This document shows, piece by piece, positions 1 to 8,843 of a stretch of DNA of 64,000 bases. Source of the stretch: DASXHD01 sp038239005 (GTDB lineage Bacteria; Myxococcota_A; Polyangia; Polyangiales; Polyangiaceae); assembly GCA_038239005.1 (NCBI GenBank), contig JBBSFE010000010.1, forward strand, positions 1 through 64,000. The letters run 5' to 3'. The translations under genes and the position numbers were made by a program. How positions within the stretch are numbered: position 1 is the first letter of the stretch; each line of letters opens with the position of its first letter. The notes under the pieces are model-generated. The model did no database searches, was not told the origin of the DNA, and saw only the letters and a program-made list of their open reading frames with translations.

Positions 1-100
1 CTCGAGCTCCCAGACTTGTTCGAGGCGGTCCCCGCCTCGAGCTCCCAGACTTGTTCGAGGCGGTCCCCGCCTCGAGCTCCCAGACTTGTTCGAGGCGGTC
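1..100. repeat. 35-bp tandem direct repeat, three copies at window edge
   Basis: A 35-bp unit beginning CTCGAGCTCCCAGACTTG runs at 1-35, 36-70 and 71-100. The first two copies are identical; the third matches for 30 bp and then diverges. The array starts at base 1, so it probably extends to the left of the window. It abuts the stop codon of the outer-membrane protein gene and covers no supported gene. Each unit contains an XhoI-like CTCGAG and a later TTCGAGG, giving partial internal symmetry. Function unknown. Confidence 0.9.
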
Positions 101-1079
101 AGCGACGGGGCGGGCACATGCCACCCGCGCAACCGCAGCATTCGCGACCGTGGAAGCCGAAGATCCACGTGAGCGATGCACCGGCGGCTGCAGGCTCGTT
201 TTGGCCGACACCCGACATTGGCGGATTGAAGAACACGGACGCAAGAACGCGTGAGCCGCCGTGCACGGGCATCGCGAGCCCAACGGCAATCTGCGTCGTG
301 GCGCGTGCGGAGTCGGCGACGGTAGCGCCATCAATGGTGGAGTCGAACGAGCCCATGTACGTGAGCGCGCCGCCGAGCGAGACGCCCGCGCGAAACGTGT
401 AACTTGCACCCAATGTGGCGGCGAGGTCTGGGCCGAGCTGCGAGTGAACGCCGGTCACCGTGCGCGCGCCGTGAAACGTGGCCGCCCCGGTGATTGCGAA
501 GAACGTGCGGCCGAAGATTTTCTCGAGCGCCAGCCCCGTCGTGACTTGTGCGCTGCCGAGGCCGCTCGCGTCGGCGGCGAGAGGATTGTTCGATTGCTCG
601 AGCGGCACGCCCGTTGGAAGCGTGAAGGAAACGAGCGCGGCGATTCCCGGGACGACGGGGTCTTTGTGCTCGCGAATGAAATCCAATCGCGTGGCGAAGG
701 TGATGTCGCCGACGTTGGAGCCAAAGTCGGTTTGGCCGGGCGCGCTGCGGAACGTCTCGACGTAGGGGACGGCAACGTTGATTTGGAGCGGCGCCCACGG
801 GCGAACGGTAACGAGGAGCGTGTCTGCGAAATCGGCTTCGCCTGCGCCCTTCGGCTGACCCGAGAGCACGCGCTGCGAATCGTACGTGCCGAAAACGCCT
901 GCGCCGCGAGCAGCAATGCCGATGAGCGCAGTTTCGTCGTCTGCGAGGCGCGCTGGGAAAATCACGCTCGTGCTGGCGCAGCACGCCTGGGCCTGGGCCG
1001 TGCGCTCGCCAAGGCTCGCGGAGAGCGGAAAGATGGCCGCCACCACGAGGCGAAGAGCCAGGCGCGCACGCGGATGCAT
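99..1079 (-). CDS. Secreted outer-membrane beta-barrel-like protein
   Basis: A 326-residue protein with a signal peptide (basic MHPRARLALR, hydrophobic core, cleavage near AQA-QACC at about residue 32). The mature part is rich in alternating hydrophobic and polar strands with Gly and aromatic residues (for example AALVSFTLPTG and LGASYTFRAG), the look of a transporter- or porin-type barrel. It does not end in a classical C-terminal aromatic; instead it ends in a short Cys-rich tail (ECCGCAGGMCPP), which is odd. I chose the ATG at 1079 because the signal peptide begins there; an upstream ATG at 1169 would add 30 residues without signal character and would overlap the divergent gene. The start lies 49 nt from that divergent gene. 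Substrate unknown. Confidence 0.72.
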   Translation of the reverse strand: MHPRARLALRLVVAAIFPLSASLGERTAQAQACCASTSVIFPARLADDETALIGIAARGAGVFGTYDSQRVLSGQPKGAGEADFADTLLVTVRPWAPLQINVAVPYVETFRSAPGQTDFGSNVGDITFATRLDFIREHKDPVVPGIAALVSFTLPTGVPLEQSNNPLAADASGLGSAQVTTGLALEKIFGRTFFAITGAATFHGARTVTGVHSQLGPDLAATLGASYTFRAGVSLGGALTYMGSFDSTIDGATVADSARATTQIAVGLAMPVHGGSRVLASVFFNPPMSGVGQNEPAAAGASLTWIFGFHGRECCGCAGGMCPPRR

Positions 1080-1128
1080 CGCAACAGTTCTAGTAGTACG
1101 TTTCGCCACGCGCCATGAGGAACCTCGG

Positions 1129-2217
1129 ATGACACCGCACAAGAAATTCGCCGAAGAGCTCGATCGCATCGCCGCCCGCTACGAGGCCCAGTTCGCGGGC
1201 ATGCCGCGAAGCAACCGAAACGCCGACGAGCTCGAAGTGCTCCTGAAGGAAACGAGAGACATCGTCGCCCGCATCGAATCGATTCCGGAGGCCGTGCGCC
1301 CGCCGGAGCTGAGCGGCCTCGTCGAGACCGCGCGCCAGAACGTGACGCTCTATGAACGCGAGCGGACGCTCATCGAGAACGCGGCAAAGGTTGGTCCCGA
1401 GTACGAGCGCTTTGCCGTGCTCGCGTCGAGTGCGAACTTCGTTTTCTCGCGCTACCGCCGGCACTTTGCGGGGCAGTCACGCGCGTCACGCGATCTTGGA
1501 TTGATCGAAGAGATGGTGGGCGATCTCGAATCGATCGAAGAGGGCATGGCCACGATCGTTCGCGAGGTGAAAAACAAAACGGAGCTCACGCGCGATCTCG
1601 AGCTCGTTCGCACCACCCTCGCGAGCTACCGCACCGAGCAAAAAGCCATCGCCGAGACGCGCACGATGGGCACCCCCGAAGATCGCGCGGGCCTCTTCGC
1701 GCAGCTCGCGAACGATCAATTTCGGATTTACCAAAATCACTTCGCGGGAAAATCTCGCTCGACACGGCGCCCGGCGCTTCTCGTTCGCGTGACCGAGCAG
1801 CTCGCGGCCATCGAAAAGGGAATGCGCGCGCTCAAGAAGGGCGGGCTCACGACCGAGAACAACGACAACAACATCGACATCGTCACGAAACAGCTCGCGA
1901 CTTACCGCGCCGAGCTCGACGAAGTCCGCGCCGCGCGCAAGGGCATCGCGTTCGGCGATTTGCTCGGCATGCTCGGCGGCGCAGCCAACGACGTCTTCGA
2001 TTCATTCCGCGCCGAGTTCGCGGGCAAAGAACGAAAGTCTCGCGACATCGCGCGCCTCTCCGCGCTCTGCGACGAGCTCTACGACATCCGCAAACAAATG
2101 CTCGACCTCGGCCGCGCCGAACCCAGCACCTCCAACGACGCCAACGTCGACATCGTCACGAACCAACTCGGCTCCTTCGAATCCGAGCACGAACAAATCG
2201 CCCTCGCCCAAAAATAG
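1129..2217 (+). CDS. Protein of four 92-residue FAG-motif repeats, unknown function
   Basis: A 362-residue, mostly helical, charged protein without signal peptide or membrane segment. It is made of four tandem units of about 92 residues, each carrying F-A-G-x-x-R-x-x-R at residues 22-24, 113-115, 205-207 and 297-299 (spacing 91, 92, 92). Each motif is followed by an amphipathic helix with Leu/Ile heptads (for example EEMVGDLESIEEGM) and, in the later units, by D-I-V-T-x-Q-L. The ATG at 1129 is preceded by GAGG eight bases upstream; a longer in-frame reading from 886 would run through the divergent gene. I do not recognise the family. The repeated basic R-x-S/T-R next to FAG could bind an acidic ligand, but that is a guess. 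Confidence 0.85.
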   Translation: MTPHKKFAEELDRIAARYEAQFAGMPRSNRNADELEVLLKETRDIVARIESIPEAVRPPELSGLVETARQNVTLYERERTLIENAAKVGPEYERFAVLASSANFVFSRYRRHFAGQSRASRDLGLIEEMVGDLESIEEGMATIVREVKNKTELTRDLELVRTTLASYRTEQKAIAETRTMGTPEDRAGLFAQLANDQFRIYQNHFAGKSRSTRRPALLVRVTEQLAAIEKGMRALKKGGLTTENNDNNIDIVTKQLATYRAELDEVRAARKGIAFGDLLGMLGGAANDVFDSFRAEFAGKERKSRDIARLSALCDELYDIRKQMLDLGRAEPSTSNDANVDIVTNQLGSFESEHEQIALAQK

Positions 2218-2230
2218 CGCCGGTAGCGCA

Positions 2231-2357
2231 ACCTAAGACAGCCGCCAAGGCGCCAGAAGAAAAGAGGAGAGAGGGTTCAAACCGCGCGTGACGCGTGTTC
2301 TGAACCCATTGTTTTCTCGTCTGTTGGCGCGTTGGCGCCTTGGCGGCTTTCTTAGGT
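2231..2357. repeat. 127-bp near-perfect inverted repeat between convergent genes
   Basis: Two 25-bp arms (2231-2255 and 2333-2357) are reverse complements with one mismatch; the left arm begins ACCTAAGACAGCCGCC. Inside lies a second 7-bp inverted repeat, GGGTTCA at 2273-2279 and TGAACCC at 2301-2307, with purine-rich and pyrimidine-rich flanks that can pair in part. It fills the gap between the four-repeat protein and malic enzyme, both of which read into it. It may act as a bidirectional terminator, or it may be a mobile palindromic element of MITE or REP type; no coding capacity is evident. Confidence 0.85.
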
Positions 2358-2362
2358 CGGGG

Positions 2363-4066
2363 TTAGCCGCGGACGAAGGGGAGGTACTTGGGTTGCCACA
2401 TTTTGGTGCGGACGTACGTGAGGGGGTCTTTGAGCTTGTCGGGGCTCGCGGCGGCGACGCCGTCGGCGAAGGCTTGCGTGATGACGCGGGCGGCGACGTG
2501 CGCGGCGACTTCGCGGAGCTCGACCACCGGTGGGTAGATGAGGCCCTTCGATAGGTGGTGCTCGGCGGTGTAGTCCGTGAGCGCGATCGCCGCGGCCATC
2601 ACCATCGCGTCGGTGACCTCGCGGGCTTGCGCGAGAACCGCGCCGAAGCCGAGGCCAGGGAAGATGAACGCGTTGTTGCCTTGGCCGATTTCGTAGAGCG
2701 TGCCGCCGAAGCTGACGGGCGCGAATGGACTGCCCGTCGCGACGATTGCGCGGCCCGTGGTCCACGCGAGAATGTCAGCGGGTTGCGCTTCGCATGACGT
2801 CGTTGGATTGGAGAGCGCGAAGATCACGGGGCGCTCGGTATTTTTTCCGATCGCGCGAATGATCGCTTCCGTGAACATTCCGGGCTGACCCGAGAGCCCG
2901 AGGAGAATCGTCGCCTTCGATTTCTCGACGACCTCGAGCAAATATTTTCCGACGCGCTCCAGCACCTCTTTCGATTTCGCGAACGGGCGTTTGTAATCCT
3001 CCATTGGCCGGTCATCGGAGAGGAGACCTTTGGAGTCGAGGATGAACATCCGCTCCATCGCCTCTTTTTCGGAGAGGCCCTCGCGCATCATGCCGTGCAC
3101 GAGCGCCCAACCGACGCCCGCGCCGCCGGCACCGGCGCCGAAAATAACGATGCGCTGATCGCGCAATGTGTCGCCGCGGATCTTGCAGGCCGAAAGAACT
3201 CCAGCCAACGCGACGGCGCCCGTTCCTTGAATGTCGTCGTTGAAAGACGCGAGCTTCTTTCGATACCGCTCGTGAACGGCAAACGCGGAATCCTTCGAGA
3301 GGTCTTCCCATTGCAAAATCGCGTTTGGGTATCGCTCGCGCACCGCATCGACGAAGCGATCGAAGAACGCGAAATACTCCTCGCCCCGAAGGCGCTTTTG
3401 CCGCACGCCGAGATAATGTGGGTCTTCGATCAAGTCGGCGCGCTCGGTCCCGACATCGAGCCCGACGGGCAGCGAACGCCACGGGCTCATGCCGCCCGCC
3501 GTATAGAGCGCGAGCTTGCCGATGCTGATCGCCACGCCGCCATACCCTTGATCGCCGATGCCCAAGATCGCCGATGAGTCCGTCGCGACGATCATGCGGA
3601 CGTCGTCGTAGTGGCAGTTGTCGAGGACCTCGCGCGCACGCGACACGTTCTCGGGCGACAGCGATACGCCCCGCGCGCTCTGATAAATGTTGTGATAGTT
3701 GCGCACCGCGTCGCCGACGGTGGGCGTGTAGATGATCGGCAGCATCTCCGGCAGGTGCTGCTCGAGAAGCGCATAAAAGAGCGTCTCGTTTCGCTCCTGC
3801 ACTTGGCGGAGGTACGTGTACTTCATCAAGTCGGTGGGAGAGCGAAGGAACCCGGCATACGTGCGCGCGAGTTGCTCGTCGAGCGAGCTCACGTGTGGCG
3901 GCAAGAGCCCGTCGAGATGAAGCGCACGCCGCTCCTCGATGGTGAAGGCGCTCCCTTTGTTCGTCGGTGCGAGCCTCAGCAGCGCGTAGCCGTCGAGCGA
4001 GACGTGCATCCGAAACACACCATCCGCATCACGCGCCGTCTCGAAATATTTGGACAGCTTCGGCAT
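2363..4066 (-). CDS. maeA: NAD-dependent malic enzyme
   Basis: Oxidative decarboxylation of malate to pyruvate and CO2, linking the TCA cycle to pyruvate. The 567 residues match the long, NAD-type single-domain malic enzymes (about 565 aa). Seen: the family motif YTPTVGDA at 113-120, the GIGDQG segment at 169-174 followed by G-K-L-A-L-Y-T-A with catalytic Lys183, the metal-binding DDIQGTGAVALAG at 277-289, a Rossmann GAGAGGAGVG at 310-319, and the FALSNPT motif in the C-terminal third. The ATG at 4066 starts the canonical MPKLSKYFET; 62 extra upstream codons have no family character. It lies 40 nt downstream of a lipoprotein gene on the same strand. Cytosolic. Confidence 0.95.
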   Translation of the reverse strand: MPKLSKYFETARDADGVFRMHVSLDGYALLRLAPTNKGSAFTIEERRALHLDGLLPPHVSSLDEQLARTYAGFLRSPTDLMKYTYLRQVQERNETLFYALLEQHLPEMLPIIYTPTVGDAVRNYHNIYQSARGVSLSPENVSRAREVLDNCHYDDVRMIVATDSSAILGIGDQGYGGVAISIGKLALYTAGGMSPWRSLPVGLDVGTERADLIEDPHYLGVRQKRLRGEEYFAFFDRFVDAVRERYPNAILQWEDLSKDSAFAVHERYRKKLASFNDDIQGTGAVALAGVLSACKIRGDTLRDQRIVIFGAGAGGAGVGWALVHGMMREGLSEKEAMERMFILDSKGLLSDDRPMEDYKRPFAKSKEVLERVGKYLLEVVEKSKATILLGLSGQPGMFTEAIIRAIGKNTERPVIFALSNPTTSCEAQPADILAWTTGRAIVATGSPFAPVSFGGTLYEIGQGNNAFIFPGLGFGAVLAQAREVTDAMVMAAAIALTDYTAEHHLSKGLIYPPVVELREVAAHVAARVITQAFADGVAAASPDKLKDPLTYVRTKMWQPKYLPFVRG

Positions 4067-4106
4067 AGATCGACTTTCGCACTTCTCGGCGCACGTGGAC
4101 AGATGC

Positions 4107-5378
4107 TCATTCGGTTGACTCGATGAGCTCGGCGAAGGCGTCGTCGGGCAATGGCGTTGTCGTGAATGCGCCAGGTGGGGCGACGGTCTCCCCGCATAAG
4201 TATCCATACACATAGGCTGGTGTGTTTGGTGCAAGGTCGCTTCCGCGCGCAAAGTAGTGATGCTCTGCGGCGACGAGCGGAGGCGTAGCGCAGGACTCGA
4301 CGCCTATCGGGATCGAGCACGCGGCATCCGCGAAATAGCCCGGCCACTGGGATGCAGGCGGAACGCAGCGAAGCACGCCATCACGCGTCCGCACGGCGCT
4401 GCAACTCTCGCCGAGCTTCGTATCGTAGAAGCTAGCAACGTGTAGCGGCGTGCCACTCGCGGCGGACGTGACCCACTGAAGTCGAATGCGTGACTCGCCG
4501 ATGACGACTTCGCCAAGTAGCGGAGCGTCGAATGAGCTGCCCGCTGCGAGAGCGACGTGACCTGCTGGAACGGCGCACGTCGATGGAACGGCGGTCGCCG
4601 CAGTCACGTTGCAGTCGGTTCCTGTCATCGCGATTGTACTTGGTGCACCGCTCGCGCAGGTGACGATCGCGCCCGCGCACGTGTAGCTCGCGAACGTCGT
4701 GCTGGCTCGAGGTGCACAGATCGTTGGCGTCGCGCCGTACAGCAGATCGCAATCGTCGTCGTGCATCATGTCGTGACCGAAGAGCTTGGCGCGTGCGCCG
4801 TCTTCCGCGGCGAGTGTTTGGATTCCGAGCGCGCCATCGACAGCAGTTGTCGTGATCGTCGCGGCGACGAACGTGTGTGCGTCGACGTGTGCGATGGTCG
4901 TGTACTCCCAGTCGCCTGGCGACAACATGCATTCCCCACTCGTGTTGCGAACCCAGTCCTGCTGGAGCGCCGTCGGCTCGCCGGTTCCGAGGTAGATCAC
5001 GGCGGGCGCACATGGATCGGTGGTCGTTCCGTACACGGGGGCCGTCGAGCGATACGGTCCATTGATGTTGTATGGCATGCTGCAGTTGGAGTCGGAGTAG
5101 GTGAGCGTTCCTCCGATGGGCAAGCAACGCACGACTCCGTCTTCGGCAAGGCGGAAAGTGCACTCGACGTCGAGCGACGTGTCGAACCAACCACGAAGAA
5201 TTTTTGCGTCGTCGCCGACGTAAACTTCAGCACGCAATCGACTTCCCGATGTGAAGTCGGGCTCCGGCGCGACGTTCGTCGACGGACCGATCGTCGGATC
5301 GCCTTTGTCGCGCGGGACGGCTCGCGAGGAGCACGCCGTGAGCGCGCATGCGACGAGAGCGATGGTCGCGAGCTTCAC
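4107..5378 (-). CDS. Lipoprotein with duplicated Cys-containing domain
   Basis: A 423-residue predicted lipoprotein. With a GTG start at 5378 it begins VKLATIALVACALTAC, where LTAC is the lipobox; no in-frame ATG fits. Two related segments are visible: one after the signal peptide, with D-T-S-L-D-V-E-C and D-G-V-V-R-C-L-P, and one near the C-terminus, with FYDTKLGESC and D-G-V-L-R-C-V-P, each followed by a D-x-x-C-S-x-P pattern. Such duplicated Cys-rich segments suggest an extracytoplasmic disulfide-stabilised domain. It is transcribed towards malic enzyme (40-nt gap) and away from the dual kinase. Function unknown. Confidence 0.72.
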   Translation of the reverse strand: MKLATIALVACALTACSSRAVPRDKGDPTIGPSTNVAPEPDFTSGSRLRAEVYVGDDAKILRGWFDTSLDVECTFRLAEDGVVRCLPIGGTLTYSDSNCSMPYNINGPYRSTAPVYGTTTDPCAPAVIYLGTGEPTALQQDWVRNTSGECMLSPGDWEYTTIAHVDAHTFVAATITTTAVDGALGIQTLAAEDGARAKLFGHDMMHDDDCDLLYGATPTICAPRASTTFASYTCAGAIVTCASGAPSTIAMTGTDCNVTAATAVPSTCAVPAGHVALAAGSSFDAPLLGEVVIGESRIRLQWVTSAASGTPLHVASFYDTKLGESCSAVRTRDGVLRCVPPASQWPGYFADAACSIPIGVESCATPPLVAAEHHYFARGSDLAPNTPAYVYGYLCGETVAPPGAFTTTPLPDDAFAELIESTE

Positions 5379-5445
5379 TACGTGAGCATAGCGCGGGATT
5401 GCTCGAAAGTTGGCCGAAAGCTGCCCGGTCAATAGGGTCCGGGCT

Positions 5446-8010
5446 ATGGCCGCGCAGTCTTCATTCGTGTCGGGGGATGCGGCATTCGACGTGCCGCGTG
5501 CGTTTGGACGGCTCACGCTTTTGAAGCTCATTGCTCGGGGTGGGATGGGCGACGTTTATCTCGCCGCCACCACGGGGATCGAGGGCGCCGAGCGGCCGTG
5601 CGTCGTGAAGACCATTCGGCGCGATCACATTCACGATGGTTCGTTTCTCGCGCGGTTTCTCGACGAGGCGCGCGTGCAGGCTCAGCTTCATCACCCCGGC
5701 GTCGCGCAAGTGCTCGAGGCCGCCACCGACGAGAGCGGCGAGCCGTTCAGCGTCGTCGAATACGTCGAGGGGCGCAGCCTCGCCGACATGCGTACGCGCG
5801 CCATTCAGGCGGGGTCGCGCATCGGGTGGCCCGAGGCGGTCGCGATCGTCCTCGAGATGACAAACGCGCTCGCACACGTGCACGAACGCTCTGGCGCGGA
5901 TGGGACGCCGCTCGGCATCGTTCACCGCGATTTATCGCCGCAAAACGTGATGCTCGGCTACGCGGGTGAGGTCAAGCTCATCGACTTCGGCACCGCGCGC
6001 GGACACAACCGCCGCTGCCACACGGTCGCCGGCGTCGTGTTCGCGAAACCCGGTTACGTCGCGCCCGAGGTTGCTCGGCAGCAAGTCGGCGACGGGCGAA
6101 TCGATCTCTACGCCGCTGGCATCATGCTTTGGGAGCTCTGCGCTGGGCGTCGTTACTTGAACGGCGATCCGCAAAAGCACCTCGAGGAAGCTTCGAACGG
6201 AACGCTCGTCGTGAATCCGGTCGCGCAAGACGTTGGTGCGCCGCCCGAGCTCGACGCCGCGATCGATCTCCTCACGAGGAACGAGCCTGAGGATCGCTAC
6301 GCATCGGCGACGCAAGCGGCCGCGGCGCTCGGAAAGCTCCTCGCCATGGCGCCGGCCGGAAAGAACGGCGAACGCACGGTTCGCGGCCGAATCGCAGCGC
6401 TGATGCACGTGCTCTGGCCGCACGAACCAGGCCGATCGCGAGCCGAGTTCAGCAAGATGCTCAAAGAAACGCGGGGTCTTCGCCGTGATTCGACCCCGCG
6501 CGTCGCGGTTCCGACGCCGTCTGCGCCCGAGGTCACCGAGCACTCCGCCACGCACATGAACGACGGCGCCGGCGCTCTCAGCGGCACGGCTTACAAGCTC
6601 CAAACGAAAATCGGCGAAGGCGCGAGCGGCGAAGTGTGGTCGGCCGAGCATCTCGAGCTCGGTCGCAAAGTCGCGCTCAAGTTGCTCGCGCCCGAGCATG
6701 CGTCTGCGAAAGATGCGATCGATCGCTTTCGTCGCGAAGCGCGCGCGGTCGCGGCGATTTCGCATCCGAACCTCGTGCAGCTCTACGATTTCGGCAAGGC
6801 GCGCGATGGCCGCGTTTATCTCGCGATGGAGCTCCTCGACGGCGAGCCGCTCGACAAGACCCTCGCGCGCGAGCCGATGCCTTGGAAGGCCGCGACGGGC
6901 CTCGCGATCCAAGCGACGCAAGCGCTCGAAGCTGCACACGCTGCAGGCCTCGTGCATCGCGATTTGAAGCCCGCGAATTTGTTTCTCACGAAGAACGGCA
7001 CGCTCAAGCTTCTCGACTTCGGCGTTGCGATGGCGCTCTCCGACATCACGACGCAAGAGAAACGCCAAAAGGGCTTCGCGATCTTCGGCACGCCCGAATA
7101 CATGGCGCCCGAGCAAGTTGCGGGCGAGCCCGTCGATGCACGCTGCGACGTCTACGCGCTCGGTTGCGTGATGTACGAAATGCTCACGGGAACCCCGCCT
7201 TTTTCGGGCAATTCGAGCGTCGAAGTGCTCGGCAAACAAGTGCGCGAGCTGCCCGAGCCGATGCGCGAGCGCGCGCCGGCGCGAAAGATTCCGGAAGCGC
7301 TCGAGTGCGTCGTGATGCGCGCGATGAACAAGAAGCGCGAAGAGCGTTACTCGACCGCGGTCGCCATGCGGCGTGCGCTCGAAGATGCCATGTCGGGTGC
7401 GCGCGCGAAGCCCGCGACGAAGAAGCGTTCGATGGTGATGCGCGGTGCGGTTCTCGCGGCGGTGCTTGGCGGGATCGTCATCGTCGCCCACGCGGGCAGC
7501 CACTCGGCGCCCGCACCCGCAGAAGTTCCGGTCGATACGGTCGCGCAACGCGTCGAGCCGCCTTCGGTCGTTCCGTCGTCGAACGAGCCGGCGCCGCTCG
7601 CGTCCGTGTTGCCGCCCGCGGCCATCGACATCACGAACGACAAACCGGCGAAGTCCGAACGCTCGCAAAATCGCCTGGACGCGGCGCGCACTGCAGCGCA
7701 CCAGAAACCGGGCGATGCGCGATTGCTTCGCGCATGGGCGAACGCCGCAGTTCGCGCGGGCGACTTGCGCGACGCGCGGCGCGCGGCCGATACGTGGATT
7801 CTGCACGATGCGACGCCCGAGCCGCGTGTGTTCCTTGCAAGCGTGCTCGACCAGAGCGGCAAACACCAAGAGGCGCGCGCCGTACTCGAAGAAGTCCTCG
7901 AGACACACCCCGAGAGCGAGCCGGCGCGCAAGCTCCACGCGAAGCTCGGCGCCCCACTACCGCCACCCGACACCGCGCAGCGCCGCAACGCGACCGCTCA
8001 AAATCGCTAG
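5446..8010 (+). CDS. Ser/Thr protein kinase with two tandem kinase domains and TPR-like tail
   Basis: An 854-residue Hanks-type kinase with two complete catalytic domains. Domain 1 (about residues 20-300) has a Gly-rich loop ARGGMGDVY, VVK Lys55, HRDLSPQN from 160 and DFG at 180-182. Domain 2 (about 383-660) has GEGASGEVW, VALK Lys412, HRDLKPAN from 504, DFG at 524-526 and GTPEYMAPEQ. A single membrane segment follows (near residues 665-685, VLAAVLGGIVIVAHAG), then a Pro/Ala linker and a helical TPR-like tail that would lie outside the inner membrane. Both domains keep the catalytic residues, so both may be active. The ATG at 5446 begins 12 codons after an earlier start and leaves a 67-nt divergent intergenic region. 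Confidence 0.9.
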   Translation: MAAQSSFVSGDAAFDVPRAFGRLTLLKLIARGGMGDVYLAATTGIEGAERPCVVKTIRRDHIHDGSFLARFLDEARVQAQLHHPGVAQVLEAATDESGEPFSVVEYVEGRSLADMRTRAIQAGSRIGWPEAVAIVLEMTNALAHVHERSGADGTPLGIVHRDLSPQNVMLGYAGEVKLIDFGTARGHNRRCHTVAGVVFAKPGYVAPEVARQQVGDGRIDLYAAGIMLWELCAGRRYLNGDPQKHLEEASNGTLVVNPVAQDVGAPPELDAAIDLLTRNEPEDRYASATQAAAALGKLLAMAPAGKNGERTVRGRIAALMHVLWPHEPGRSRAEFSKMLKETRGLRRDSTPRVAVPTPSAPEVTEHSATHMNDGAGALSGTAYKLQTKIGEGASGEVWSAEHLELGRKVALKLLAPEHASAKDAIDRFRREARAVAAISHPNLVQLYDFGKARDGRVYLAMELLDGEPLDKTLAREPMPWKAATGLAIQATQALEAAHAAGLVHRDLKPANLFLTKNGTLKLLDFGVAMALSDITTQEKRQKGFAIFGTPEYMAPEQVAGEPVDARCDVYALGCVMYEMLTGTPPFSGNSSVEVLGKQVRELPEPMRERAPARKIPEALECVVMRAMNKKREERYSTAVAMRRALEDAMSGARAKPATKKRSMVMRGAVLAAVLGGIVIVAHAGSHSAPAPAEVPVDTVAQRVEPPSVVPSSNEPAPLASVLPPAAIDITNDKPAKSERSQNRLDAARTAAHQKPGDARLLRAWANAAVRAGDLRDARRAADTWILHDATPEPRVFLASVLDQSGKHQEARAVLEEVLETHPESEPARKLHAKLGAPLPPPDTAQRRNATAQNR

Positions 8011-8031
8011 CCTCGCGGAGAGCGAAAACAG

Positions 8032-8763
8032 TTATCGGATTTCGACGTCGACGCGGCGGTCGTTGGCCCAGCCGGCTTCGTCGTTGCCCGTTGCGTCGAG
8101 CTTGCCGCGCGACGACGTGTTCATCACGGTGTCCGGAACGCCGAGACCCTGCAAGAGCTTCTTCGCGCCCTCGGCGCGCTCGGCACCGAGGCTCATGTTG
8201 AACTCGTATTCGCCGCGCGCGTCGCAGTGACCCACGAGCAAGACGTGCGCGCCTTTGAGTGAGCCCGTCGTGAGGCAGCCCGCGAGACGTTGAAGAACTT
8301 TCTTTGCGTCGTCGGTGAGGTCGGGTGATTGGTACGCGTATTTCGGCGCGGGGAAATCGGTGCAGCCCGGCCCGCCCTTCGGCGGCGCAACGCAGTGCCC
8401 GTTTTGGCAACGCTCGCCGGCGACGGTGCATGCGTGCTCGTCGTCGCATGCTGTCGGGTCGTGAACGGCGCTGACTTTCACGCAGTGATGGTTGGTGCAT
8501 GTGCCGGTGCACGCGTGGGTGTCGTCGCAAAAATCTTCGGCGACGGGCGCTACGCACTGCCCGCTCTTGCACTGCTTGCCCGTGCCGCAGCCTTTGTCGT
8601 CGCGGCAGGCGACGCATTTTCCGTCGACGCAGACGCCCGCGTGACCTTCCGCGTTGCAGTTTTCGTCGTTGTCGCAGTTCGGGTATTTCGCGCCGCCACA
8701 CGCCGCGACAATCGCCGCAACAGCGCCAGCAACAGCAAGCCCTTTGAAGAACGAGCGATTCAT
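8032..8763 (-). CDS. OmpA-family lipoprotein with Cys-rich repeats
   Basis: A 243-residue lipoprotein (basic MNRSFFKG, hydrophobic core, lipobox VAAC) followed by about 110 residues of Cys-rich repeats of the form D-x-C-x-x-G-x-C-V, typical of extracellular disulfide-bonded modules in myxobacteria. The C-terminal 100 residues are an OmpA/Pal-type peptidoglycan-binding domain: LLVGHCDARGEYEFN, then A-x-x-V-x-x-x-L and NDEAGWANDRRVDVEI, with the Asp and Arg that bind diaminopimelate. It probably tethers the outer membrane to the cell wall. I prefer the ATG at 8763 because the alternative at 8778 puts a Glu in the signal peptide n-region. It converges on the dual kinase and diverges from the MATE exporter. 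Confidence 0.85.
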   Translation of the reverse strand: MNRSFFKGLAVAGAVAAIVAACGGAKYPNCDNDENCNAEGHAGVCVDGKCVACRDDKGCGTGKQCKSGQCVAPVAEDFCDDTHACTGTCTNHHCVKVSAVHDPTACDDEHACTVAGERCQNGHCVAPPKGGPGCTDFPAPKYAYQSPDLTDDAKKVLQRLAGCLTTGSLKGAHVLLVGHCDARGEYEFNMSLGAERAEGAKKLLQGLGVPDTVMNTSSRGKLDATGNDEAGWANDRRVDVEIR

Positions 8764-8843
8764 CGGTTCAAGTGACATCTGCTTTTAACGGTGTGCACCC
8801 GAATCGCTTTCCTTGTCAACCTCGTGTAAGTGGGTCGCTGAAC

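Noticed and set aside
1..100. CRISPR array
   Set aside because: Units are contiguous direct repeats with no unique spacers, and no cas genes are present.
2288..2554. Short plus-strand reading frame over the malic enzyme 3' end
   Set aside because: It lies opposite conserved malic enzyme codons and has no similarity or ribosome-binding site; a GC-rich shadow frame.
5932..7938. 668-codon minus-strand frame opposite the dual kinase
   Set aside because: Compositionally biased towards Arg and antisense to two conserved kinase domains.
8791..8819. TTGACA at 8814-8819 (minus strand) as a -35 box for the OmpA-like lipoprotein
   Set aside because: The hexamer is perfect, but at 17 bp the -10 position reads GCACAC, which is a poor match; not enough for a promoter call.
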